5,974 nt of DNA from Bacteroidota bacterium (GCA_023430465.1 JAEZAM010000016.1:1-5974); one strand, 5' to 3'; numbered from the stretch's first letter, positions 1-5,681 are shown. Numbers and translations: made by a program. Notes: a model not told the origin generated them from the letters alone.

Positions 1-791
1 TGTTATATGGCATGCTCATCGCCATTCCAACAATCATCATAGCGGGACCGTTGTTTGCGCGTACACTGAAAAAAATACCTTCAGCACCATTGCAGACATT
101 CCAGCCAGGGCAAATACCGGAGAATGAATTACCGGGTTCCGCGAATAGTTTTATTTCATCGCTGTTGCCGGTTATCCTGCTTGTGATCACTACGGTGCTG
201 CCGTTTGTGTGGGATGCTACAGGTGATGCAGCCAGCTTTTTAAAATTTATCAGCGATCCGGTGATCGTGATGCTGCTGGCCTTGCTGCTGGCTACCTATA
301 CGCTCGGCATTGCACAGGGTCGTAGCCTGCTGGTGGTGATGAACTCCTATGGTGATGCAGTAAAGGACGTCGCGCTTATCCTGCTGGTGGTGTCCGGTGC
401 CGGAGCATTGAAGCAGGTATTTGTAGACAGCGGTGTGAGTGCGGAGATCGCATCGATGCTGAGGGGCTGGTCGGTGAACCTGCTCTTTCTTGGCTGGCTG
501 ATCGCCTCCATTATCAGGGTGTGTGTCGGCTCGGCCACTGTTGCCGGTCTTACAACTGCCGGCATCATATCTCCCCTGCTGATAAATAGCGGTGTTGATC
601 CAAACCTGATGGTCTTATCGATTGGCGCGGGCAGCCTGATGTTCTCCCATGTGAATGATGCAGGGTTCTGGATGTTCAAGGAATATTTCAATCTTAGTAT
701 AAAAGACACTATTCGCTCCTGGTCGGTCATGGAAACCATCGTTGCCGTGCTCGGACTCGCGGGCGTATTGCTACTTGACCTTTTTATATAA
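1..791 (+). CDS. GntP-family permease (gluconate/D-serine type), C-terminal part
   Basis: The reading frame is open from the window edge (first full codon at 3), so this is the 3' part of a gene starting outside; about 262 residues of a family usually near 440 are visible. It is a polytopic inner-membrane protein. Counting from the Met codon at 12, hydrophobic segments lie near residues 1-14, 49-66, 82-100, 118-134, 156-172 and 242-258. The family-typical C-terminal signatures are clear: GSATVAGLTTAG (173-184), HVNDAGFW (213-220), then KEYFNLSIKDT and a SWSVMETI stretch (236-243). GntP members are proton symporters for gluconate and related hydroxy acids, but DsdX of the same family carries D-serine. 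The neighbours (RidA, D-serine/D-threonine-type PLP enzyme, dipeptidase) make a D-amino acid or related hydroxylated substrate plausible here. Family assignment is firm; substrate is inferred. It is followed 7 nt later by the RidA gene, very likely in one transcript. Confidence 0.93.
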   Translation, partial: LYGMLIAIPTIIIAGPLFARTLKKIPSAPLQTFQPGQIPENELPGSANSFISSLLPVILLVITTVLPFVWDATGDAASFLKFISDPVIVMLLALLLATYTLGIAQGRSLLVVMNSYGDAVKDVALILLVVSGAGALKQVFVDSGVSAEIASMLRGWSVNLLFLGWLIASIIRVCVGSATVAGLTTAGIISPLLINSGVDPNLMVLSIGAGSLMFSHVNDAGFWMFKEYFNLSIKDTIRSWSVMETIVAVLGLAGVLLLDLFI

Positions 792-798
792 AAAAATC

Positions 799-1269
799 AT
801 GGATAATAAAATCGAACAAAAACTAGCAGCGGCGGGGCTTTCCCTGCCTACCCTCCCCGGATCAAAAGGCATTTATAAATCATGCGTCACTGTCGGTAAT
901 CTCGTTTACCTCTCGGGACATGTATCCATCGAAACGGATGGAACCTTTATAAAAGGAAAACTCGGCCAGGACCTCGATGAAGAACAGGGAAAAATAGCGG
1001 CGCGCCAATGTGGGCTGGCGATGCTTACTTCCTTGAAGAAACATCTCGGCGACCTCGACCGGATAACGGGTGTGGTAAAATTATTGGGCATGGTCAATGC
1101 TACGCCCGATTACCAGCAACATCCCGTAGTGATCAATGGCTGCAGTGAACTGTTTGCAGAATTGTGGGGAAATGATAAAGGTGTTGGGGTCAGAAGCGCG
1201 GTGGGAATGGGTTCGTTGCCGGGCAATGTTGCAGTAGAGATCGAGGGCATTTTTGAAATAGACGCCTGA
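799..1269 (+). CDS. RidA/YjgF/YER057c/UK114-family enamine/imine deaminase
   Basis: A 156-residue protein, somewhat longer than the roughly 130 residues of classical RidA and like the longer RidA subfamilies. The core from about residue 24 to 154 has the family strands, including LVYLSGHV (35-42). Near the C-terminus, RSAVGMGSLPGNVAVEIEG (132-150) supplies the conserved Arg (R132) that holds the substrate carboxylate and a Glu 15 residues later (E147), the spacing of E. coli RidA R105/E120. RidA proteins hydrolyse 2-aminoacrylate and related enamines/imines released by PLP enzymes, giving 2-keto acids and ammonia, in the cytoplasm. Start choice: the ATG at 799 lies 7 nt after the permease stop and gives a normal N-terminus. 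An in-frame ATG at 742 would overlap the permease by 50 nt and add 19 unrelated residues, so it is rejected. Together with the D-serine/threonine-type lyase encoded opposite, it suggests clearance of enamine products of that enzyme. Confidence 0.93.
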   Translation: MDNKIEQKLAAAGLSLPTLPGSKGIYKSCVTVGNLVYLSGHVSIETDGTFIKGKLGQDLDEEQGKIAARQCGLAMLTSLKKHLGDLDRITGVVKLLGMVNATPDYQQHPVVINGCSELFAELWGNDKGVGVRSAVGMGSLPGNVAVEIEGIFEIDA

Positions 1270-1316
1270 GTTTCAAGCAGAGCGGTCAATAAACCTTGAA
1301 GTCCACGGTGCAAAGA

Positions 1317-1355
1317 GCGCAAAGAAAACGTGAAGTTTTTTTTGCGCCTTTTTTT
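1317..1355 (+). terminator. Intrinsic terminator of the permease-RidA operon
   Basis: A 13-bp stem pairs 1317-1329 with 1335-1347 around a 5-nt loop (GTGAA, 1330-1334). Every position pairs, with a single G-T wobble at 1324/1340. After one C comes a run of seven T (1349-1355). It lies 47 nt after the RidA stop. The left arm contains part of a double GCAAAGA motif (1310-1316 and 1319-1325), reminiscent of widespread GCAAAGA-type intergenic repeats, so the terminator may have been recruited from such an element. Confidence 0.85.
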
Positions 1356-1436
1356 ACCTGGCCGCTAGCGTAAAACCACAATAACATGTGAATAAATTCC
1401 CCCCGGGCCTAGCAATTTTTCCGATATTTTTAGACA

Positions 1437-1694
1437 ATGCAAGATCACTACCACCTTCTCCACACCATCTTCGGGATCGTAAAAAACGATCCGCAGCCGG
1501 AACATTACGGTTGCAGGCCACGCGAACTGATCCTTCGCCAGTTACAGGAGTGGTCATTTATTCAACAACAATTGCATGAACTGGAAAATGAGGGGCTTGT
1601 TGTCACAGAGCAGCAGGACACGCTCATTATCCGGATTACTACAGCAGGATTAGACAAAGCACGGGAGGTGCATGCCTCTATCGTGACCGACTGA
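1437..1694 (+). CDS. Small winged-helix-like protein of unknown function (85 aa)
   Basis: I do not recognise a named family. The predicted pattern is a helical region (about residues 28-52, with RELILRQLQEW followed by FIQQQLHELENEG), then GLVVTEQQDTLIIRIT (53-68) reading as a beta-hairpin 'wing', then TTAGLDKAREV (68-78). This resembles the order in MarR/PadR-type winged helices, where a recognition helix ending in EGLV is followed by a wing and an 'LTxxGxxxL' helix. It could be a minimal DNA-binding regulator of the flanking D-amino-acid genes, or a small protein that only shares the fold. The ATG at 1437 has no Shine-Dalgarno sequence. The stop (1692-1694) directly abuts the stop of the convergent dipeptidase gene. 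The coding call rests on the plausible fold and the exact fit into the gap between the terminator and the dipeptidase; function is unproven. Confidence 0.7.
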   Translation: MQDHYHLLHTIFGIVKNDPQPEHYGCRPRELILRQLQEWSFIQQQLHELENEGLVVTEQQDTLIIRITTAGLDKAREVHASIVTD

Positions 1695-2765
1695 TCAGCT
1701 CCATGCGGTCTGGAGGAACCGGATCCAGTTTTTATGAAATATATTCAGCAGATCTTCTTCGCTATATCCTGCTTTCCTTAGCATTGGCTCCAGCTTTGGC
1801 AGATCAGCTATGCTGTCCAGGTCATACGGGCATTGCTCGCGGCCAAAAGCCCCATCGAGATCGGAGCCTATGCCAACATGCAGGCTGTTACCCGCCAACT
1901 GGCAGATGTGATCTATGTGCCTTACCAGCACATCAAGGTTGCAGTTCATTGCCTTCGGTGTGCTGACGCCGCGCTGCCAACCGGGTACCATCATCCAGGC
2001 ATCCATGGCGGCGCCGATCACAGCGCCTCTTTCTATCAGCGCCGTGATCTGATCATCGCTGTATTGGCGGTTATGTGGCACCAGTGCCCGGCAATTGTTG
2101 TGACTCGCCCAGACAGGCCCTTTATAGATATCAAGCGCCTGCCAGAATGCATCATCACAGAGATGCGTGGCATCCAGTATCATTCCCAGCCGGTCCATTT
2201 CCCGCAGCAAGGCGATACCCTGCTCGCCCATTTTTCCTGTAGCATCCGTGCCATTCGCATAGCGGCCCGGGCCATAGTGCGCAGGACCGATGGCACGCAA
2301 GCCATAACCCCAGGCCCTCTCCAGGTATGATAAATTGACAATCGAGTCAGCGCCTTCCAGGCTGAGTATGTAGCCGATGGGCTGACCAGTGTGGTCATCG
2401 GCCCTCTCCCATTCTGCCAGATGGCTGTTTAACTGATGCACGTCATTTATCTGCTTCATCTCGCCCTGTTCTTCCATTGCTTTATACCATGCAAGCTGTC
2501 CCTGGGTTTGCGCCCATGCCTGCTCGGGAGAATACCAGCCCGGTAAACTGCTGCCGGGTTTTACAAAACGCGCTATCTGCGTGGCAACAACAAGTCCGAT
2601 TCCCCCTTTACGCAATGCCGGCAATGAAACAACGGCATTGCCGCGATCGGGCTTATCGGATTGTCCTGATTCGCGTTCATTGATCGATGAAGTATCAAGT
2701 CGCAGATCGCGGTTCCATTCCATCGCATTCATGGCAAGGTCGAGATGGGCATCAATAATCAGCAT
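1695..2765 (-). CDS. M19-family (membrane/renal dipeptidase-like) metallodipeptidase
   Basis: A 356-residue cytoplasmic enzyme without signal peptide, of usual family length. The binuclear zinc ligands of M19 enzymes are all visible: HLD (H7, D9), the bridging Glu in SLEGAD (E137), the His in DATHLCD (H201) and in ASHNNCRA (H222), and Asp in GIGSDLDG (D302). Near the C-terminus HKNWIRFL (344-351) matches the usual GxN-W-x-R end. M19 dipeptidases hydrolyse dipeptides and, unlike most peptidases, often accept a D-residue at the C-terminal position, which fits the adjacent D-amino-acid lyase gene. Start: the ATG at 2765 gives the family-typical beginning MLIIDAHLDL and leaves 17 nt after the upstream stop. 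A TTG at 2786 would add seven residues and overlap that stop (TTGA); it is less likely. It is the last gene of a minus-strand unit, with no terminator before the convergent stop at 1694. Confidence 0.95.
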   Translation of the reverse strand: MLIIDAHLDLAMNAMEWNRDLRLDTSSINERESGQSDKPDRGNAVVSLPALRKGGIGLVVATQIARFVKPGSSLPGWYSPEQAWAQTQGQLAWYKAMEEQGEMKQINDVHQLNSHLAEWERADDHTGQPIGYILSLEGADSIVNLSYLERAWGYGLRAIGPAHYGPGRYANGTDATGKMGEQGIALLREMDRLGMILDATHLCDDAFWQALDIYKGPVWASHNNCRALVPHNRQYSDDQITALIERGAVIGAAMDAWMMVPGWQRGVSTPKAMNCNLDVLVRHIDHICQLAGNSLHVGIGSDLDGAFGREQCPYDLDSIADLPKLEPMLRKAGYSEEDLLNIFHKNWIRFLQTAWS

Positions 2766-2782
2766 GGCAAATTTTGAAACAC

Positions 2783-3886
2783 TCAATAATTGATCTTTCT
2801 ATCGCGGGCTATTGCAGGCCACTCCCCCCTGGCATTTCCAATTTCTACCGTGATCGCCCGATCAAATAGGGCTACCGTGGGACAGATATGCCAGGGCAGG
2901 CCGTACAACACATCACCAGTCTTAAGTTCGTTTGCCTCATCGCCCAACACCAGGTGCTCTTCACTATGGCCAATGGGAATGACGGTCGGCGCATTTAAAA
3001 AATGCACGCGGTGCAGGAGGTCGTTCTCGGATGCTATGGATTTATGCCCGAGATCGGTAGTCGCTACTCCATCGGCGGGCCGCGAGATCACGCGTGTGAT
3101 GACCAATGCTGCGGGCTGAAATGGCTGACTGGCGCAAAGCGTGGAATAGTTCTGATCCCAATAAACAAACGTTCCGGGGCTACACTCGACATCAGGTCGG
3201 CTGGCATGAACAGGAAACGTGACCGACCCTCCTGCTATGATCGATGGTACGGGAAGGCCTTCTCCAACTAATTTTTCAACCAGAGTATCGACATGTGCAA
3301 ATGCATCGTCGCATATTTTTTTCAGCAATGCCGGGTTGGCCTCGCGGATATGTCCATCGTACGCATGCAATCCACCGGCGATCAATGCAGGTATTGCATG
3401 GATGAAACGGTAAAGTGCAACTACTTCGTCGCCGGGTTTGATGCCCGTTCGGTTCATGCCCACATTGAGATCGACGAAGACCCTGATCCTGAGATTCCGT
3501 TTATTGAATTCTTGGTTGATGGCAGCGGCAGCGGCCTCGTTATCCACGAGGCAGCTGAAACTGACAGCGGGATAATGTTGAGCAAGTGATGCCAGTCGTT
3601 CGATCTTCGGGCCTTGTGGCTGATAGGCCAGCAGTACATCCGGTGCGCCGCAGATGGCGAGCAATTCTGCTTCAGCGATCGTGGCGCATTTGAATTTAGT
3701 GATGCCTTCTTCCAGCATCATGCGGATGGCTCCCTCCGATTTACATGTTTTGATATGTGGTCGCAAGCGGTCGGGATGACCCGCCATCGTGATGGCCGCC
3801 CGGATGTTCTGTCGCACGCGATCAGGGTAGACAATGAGTGCAGGGGTGTCTATTTCATGTAGGTTGCTGACAGAATACCAAGGCAT
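2783..3886 (-). CDS. D-TA family PLP enzyme (D-threonine aldolase / D-serine dehydratase-like)
   Basis: A 367-residue fold-III PLP enzyme (alanine-racemase-like N-terminal barrel plus C-terminal metal-binding domain), normal length. Visible signatures: DTPALIVY (13-20), the PLP lysine in RPHIKTCK (K46), GMNRTG (143-148), HAYDGH (174-179), the phosphate-binding-type AGGSVTFP (218-225), GHKS (280-283), and HSEEH (307-311). The metal site PWHICPT (331-337) provides H333 and C335. In this family His-x-Asp occurs in manganese D-threonine aldolases and His-x-Cys in zinc D-serine dehydratases of the DSD1 type, so the residues here lean towards the latter. The reaction would be D-threonine to glycine plus acetaldehyde, or D-serine to pyruvate plus ammonia via 2-aminoacrylate. 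The ATG at 3886 gives a standard N-terminus. The dipeptidase follows 17 nt downstream, so the two are co-transcribed; RidA on the opposite strand could process the enamine product. Confidence 0.93.
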   Translation of the reverse strand: MPWYSVSNLHEIDTPALIVYPDRVRQNIRAAITMAGHPDRLRPHIKTCKSEGAIRMMLEEGITKFKCATIAEAELLAICGAPDVLLAYQPQGPKIERLASLAQHYPAVSFSCLVDNEAAAAAINQEFNKRNLRIRVFVDLNVGMNRTGIKPGDEVVALYRFIHAIPALIAGGLHAYDGHIREANPALLKKICDDAFAHVDTLVEKLVGEGLPVPSIIAGGSVTFPVHASRPDVECSPGTFVYWDQNYSTLCASQPFQPAALVITRVISRPADGVATTDLGHKSIASENDLLHRVHFLNAPTVIPIGHSEEHLVLGDEANELKTGDVLYGLPWHICPTVALFDRAITVEIGNARGEWPAIARDRKINY

Positions 3887-3887
3887 G

Positions 3888-3910
3888 AAGTCAAAAGTTA
3901 AAAGTCAAAA
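3888..3910. repeat. 7-bp tandem repeat (AAGTCAA) just upstream of the PLP enzyme gene
   Basis: Three contiguous heptamers, AAGTCAA (3888-3894), AAGTTAA (3895-3901) and AAGTCAA (3902-3908), begin one base away from the minus-strand start codon at 3886. They therefore occupy the translation initiation region of the PLP enzyme gene. From memory this sequence type is a common intergenic repeat in Bacteroidota; I cannot verify copy number here. Confidence 0.7.
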
Positions 3911-3948
3911 TGAAAAAGTTATATCAGCTGTTTTTAATTTTTCATTTT
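3907..3948. repeat. AT-rich inverted repeat between esterase and PLP enzyme genes
   Basis: AAAATGAAAAA (3907-3917) and its exact reverse complement TTTTTCATTTT (3938-3948) are separated by 20 nt. It begins 10 bases past the esterase stop on the minus strand. It could act as a weak hairpin or partial terminator between the two genes, but the stem has a single G-C pair, so stability is low. The overlap with the heptamer repeat is 4 nt. Confidence 0.4.
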
Positions 3949-3957
3949 TATTGATGT

Positions 3958-4839
3958 TCATTTTTGCCTGAAACTATCACCAATAAAATTCAACCCATCA
4001 ATGATGCCCGTCCGCCAGTAGGTCCAGGTATGCCCGCCGTCGCGGACGCGGAATTCATGGGGCACCTGTTTTTCGGTGAGCGCTATATGGAGCAGGCAAT
4101 TGCCTTTGATGAGAAAATCATCATCGCCACAGTCGATCCAGTACCTGATCTTTTTCAGATCATCGGCCTTCATGGAATTGACCAGTTGAAGCACTGAATT
4201 TTTTTTGAACGTTTCATTGATCCGGTCCTTTCCTTTGAGTCCACGGCCGTATACAGGCCCGAAGGTGCTTTCATACCAACCGTCAGGCATCGTGGAAATC
4301 GCATCATCATCAAAAACGGCGGCGCTTAAAGGTGCGGTGGCCGCAAAGAGCTCAGGGTGTTTCAATGCCATGATAAGAGCTCCATGTCCACCCATGGAGA
4401 GACCGGCGATCCCGCGATAGCGTTTCTCGGCTTTGATGCGGTAGGTTTTCTCTACGGCCGGCATAAATTCTTTTATAAAGAAATCTTCAAATTTCTCCTT
4501 TCCGTCATAGGAGTTCACATACCAGGTGGAGTCTGCATCGGGCATTACAATAATCATCGGCGGGATGGTACCGGCTGCGATGGCCTCGTCGGCCAGCCTG
4601 TTGATCTCCCCGAACTGCAACCATCCTGTATTATCGTCGGTATAGCCGTGGAGCAGGTACACCACCGGGTAAGTGCGTTCGGAACTGCTGTAATCCGGCG
4701 GCAGGTAAATGGAATACCGAACGGGATGACTCAGGATAGAACCCCGGACTGATTTTTCTTCAACGACCTTTCCCGCTTGTTGGGCAGTGGCTGAATAACC
4801 CGCCACCAGGGCGAAGAGCAACAGGAATTTTCTCAACAT
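3958..4839 (-). CDS. Secreted esterase (esterase D / CE1-type alpha/beta hydrolase)
   Basis: A 293-residue protein with a signal peptide: positively charged start MLRK, hydrophobic core to about residue 14, and an ATA signal-peptidase I site before Q20, so it is exported to the periplasm or outside. The mature part is a putative-esterase (PF00756-like) alpha/beta hydrolase. It has LLHGYTDD with the oxyanion region (62-69), the nucleophile elbow GLSMGG (S148), an acidic residue in CGDDDFL (probably D241), and the catalytic His in GGHTWTYW (H270). Relatives include feruloyl/acetyl-xylan esterases, S-formylglutathione hydrolase-like proteins and enterochelin-esterase-like enzymes; a carbohydrate ester is a reasonable substrate for a secreted Bacteroidota enzyme, but it cannot be read from the sequence. 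The gene lies 71 nt upstream of the PLP enzyme on the same strand and might be co-transcribed, although its role does not obviously fit D-amino-acid metabolism. Confidence 0.93.
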   Translation of the reverse strand: MLRKFLLLFALVAGYSATAQQAGKVVEEKSVRGSILSHPVRYSIYLPPDYSSSERTYPVVYLLHGYTDDNTGWLQFGEINRLADEAIAAGTIPPMIIVMPDADSTWYVNSYDGKEKFEDFFIKEFMPAVEKTYRIKAEKRYRGIAGLSMGGHGALIMALKHPELFAATAPLSAAVFDDDAISTMPDGWYESTFGPVYGRGLKGKDRINETFKKNSVLQLVNSMKADDLKKIRYWIDCGDDDFLIKGNCLLHIALTEKQVPHEFRVRDGGHTWTYWRTGIIDGLNFIGDSFRQK

Positions 4840-4848
4840 GAACTCATT

Positions 4849-4866
4849 TTTAGTGTACTAAATATA
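4849..4866 (-). promoter_or_regulatory. Palindrome over a putative -7 element upstream of the esterase
   Basis: TTTAGTGTACTAAA (4849-4862) has perfect 6-nt arms around a 2-nt centre and ends 9 nt from the esterase start codon. On the minus strand it overlaps TATATTTA (4859-4866), a 7/8 match to the Bacteroidota -7 consensus TAnnTTTG. No convincing -33 TTG is seen at the right distance. The overlap would suit an operator, but this is inference from position only. Confidence 0.3.
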
Positions 4867-4890
4867 ACAGAATTAAGATAAAGGCGGTCA

Positions 4891-4919
4891 TTGTCAGAAG
4901 TTTATCCATTTTTCCTTTG
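4891..4919 (+). promoter_or_regulatory. Putative Bacteroidota-type promoter for the 126-aa protein gene
   Basis: TTG (4891-4893) and TTCCTTTG (4912-4919) are 18 nt apart, matching the -33/-7 layout (TTG and TAnnTTTG) with one mismatch in the -7 box. It would start transcription near 4926 and leave a leader of about 70 nt before the ATG at 4996. Confidence 0.35.
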
Positions 4920-4995
4920 CAATTGCCTACCTTTACCTTCTTTCCCCTACTCAGCGACCAGCCTTGCCCTATGATGATAAAAACCTTTTGCAATT

Positions 4996-5376
4996 ATGTT
5001 CGTACAAACCTGGAACAAGTATCTCCCGGTCATTAAGATTTTACTGAAACGTTCGGCCACAGGCGAGCAATCGTTACCCATGAATGGCACAGATTTTCAA
5101 CGTGCATCCGGGGGAAGAAAAATCAAGTACGCGTTTTCCATACGCATAAAAAATGGAAGGATCCCCAGTCTTGACAATCCTCCCCAACTTGCCAAAGACC
5201 TGATGACAGCATTGTCCCAGGATCAGGTGATCCGGCAATTGACCACCGCCTACGAATACGAGATGGTGCTGACCAACAGCTTTACCCTTACCATTAAAAA
5301 CACCACTCCACCGACGGACAGTACGGAAACAGTTCCGGATACAGAAACGAATGGAGAAACGCAGGAGGAGCAGTAA
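4996..5376 (+). CDS. Uncharacterised protein (126 aa) with Pro/Thr/Glu-rich tail
   Basis: No known domain is recognised. The N-terminus MFVQTWNKYLPVIKILLK (1-18) looks like an amphipathic helix rather than a signal peptide. A basic stretch FQRASGGRKIKYAFSIRIKNG (34-54) ends in a likely beta-strand, and a helix (about 62-86) is followed by a second strand (88-101, EYEMVLTNSFTLTIKN). The last 24 residues are low-complexity Thr/Pro/Glu/Asp and probably disordered. From memory, similar short proteins occur in Chitinophagaceae as conserved hypotheticals, which I could not check. It is transcribed divergently from the esterase (156-nt gap) and has a promoter-like element upstream. There is no Shine-Dalgarno; the region before the ATG is AT-rich. 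Its stop is followed after only 5 nt by the first intergenic repeat cassette, so the acidic tail lies at the edge of a repeat-prone segment. Confidence 0.8.
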   Translation: MFVQTWNKYLPVIKILLKRSATGEQSLPMNGTDFQRASGGRKIKYAFSIRIKNGRIPSLDNPPQLAKDLMTALSQDQVIRQLTTAYEYEMVLTNSFTLTIKNTTPPTDSTETVPDTETNGETQEEQ

Positions 5377-5381
5377 GTTCT

Positions 5382-5415
5382 GAGTGTGGAGTGTGGAGTG
5401 TGGAGGGCGGAGAGC
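5382..5415. repeat. Heptamer repeat (GAGTGTG)n, cassette A
   Basis: GAGTGTG occurs three times in tandem (5382-5388, 5389-5395, 5396-5402), followed by the variant GAGGGCG (5403-5409) and then GAGAGC (5410-5415), which leads without a gap into hexamers. The same order recurs at 5682-5708. Confidence 0.85.
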
Positions 5416-5433
5416 AACCTCAACCTCAACCTC
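5416..5433. repeat. Hexamer repeat (AACCTC)3, cassette A
   Basis: Three exact AACCTC units follow GAGAGC directly. This is the short counterpart of the 17-unit tract at 5709-5810. Confidence 0.85.
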
Positions 5434-5436
5434 GAT

Positions 5437-5486
5437 GGTGCCTTCGATACGTCCCGCTGCGCGGTACTACTCAGTCACCGCTGGCG
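5437..5486 (+). repeat. REP-like element, copy 1
   Basis: Contains GGTGCCTTCGA (5437-5447), GCTGCGC (5456-5462) and ACTACTCAG (5466-5474). All three blocks reappear, reverse-complemented and in mirrored order, at 5582-5648. Copy 1 lacks the CCCTTCGACAGGCTCAGGG block present in copy 2, having a short TACGTCCC segment at the corresponding place. Confidence 0.75.
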
Positions 5487-5500
5487 TAAGTTATTTTTTC

Positions 5501-5518
5501 AATCTCAACTTCAGCCTC
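5501..5518. repeat. Degenerate hexamer trio related to AACCTC
   Basis: AATCTC, AACTTC and AGCCTC run in phase, each one mismatch from AACCTC. This suggests an older, decayed tract of the same hexamer family inside the inverted pair. Confidence 0.4.
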
Positions 5519-5581
5519 TAATAAACTGATATAGTCTTAGTTTCAACTACCGGCCCAACAGAATCAAGTACGCCCAGGTCC

Positions 5582-5648
5582 CTGAGTAGTGCATGAGCGC
5601 AGCGAATGCCCGTACTTGCCCTGAGCCTGTCGAAGGGTCGAAGGCACC
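5582..5648 (-). repeat. REP-like element, copy 2 (inverted), with CCCTGAGCCTGTCGAAGGG block
   Basis: Reading on the plus strand: CTGAGTAGT (5582-5590), GCGCAGC (5597-5603), CCCTGAGCCTGTCGAAGGG (5619-5637) and TCGAAGGCACC (5638-5648). The outer 11-bp and 9-bp blocks are exact reverse complements of those in copy 1. The 19-base central block is a motif I recognise as dispersed in many bacterial genomes (its translation commonly appears as STGSGQ-type peptides in spurious ORFs). The two copies could pair in one strand into a large imperfect hairpin about 212 bases long. Confidence 0.8.
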
Positions 5649-5681
5649 GCGGCCGAACACCAACAGCGGCATCAGATAATT

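Noticed and set aside
347..739. 130-codon minus-strand frame opposite the permease
   Set aside because: Antisense to conserved GntP segments; composition reflects the complement of membrane-helix codons.
742..798. Upstream ATG extending the RidA protein by 19 residues
   Set aside because: It would overlap the conserved end of the permease by 50 nt, and the added residues do not belong to the RidA family; the ATG at 799 fits.
1833..2330. 165-codon plus-strand frame opposite the dipeptidase
   Set aside because: Fully antisense to a well-conserved enzyme gene and without recognisable domains; a shadow frame in moderately GC-rich coding DNA.
2766..2786. TTG start for the dipeptidase, overlapping the upstream stop as TTGA
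   Set aside because: The ATG at 2765 gives the standard M19 N-terminus just ahead of the HxD zinc motif; the extra seven residues add nothing recognisable. Translational coupling remains possible but unneeded.
4357..4752. 131-codon plus-strand frame opposite the esterase
   Set aside because: Antisense to a gene with intact catalytic motifs; no family features of its own.
5123..5580. ATCAAGTACGC shared between the 126-aa gene (about 5123-5133) and the repeat region (about 5564-5574)
   Set aside because: Too short, with no similarity in the flanking bases; most likely chance.
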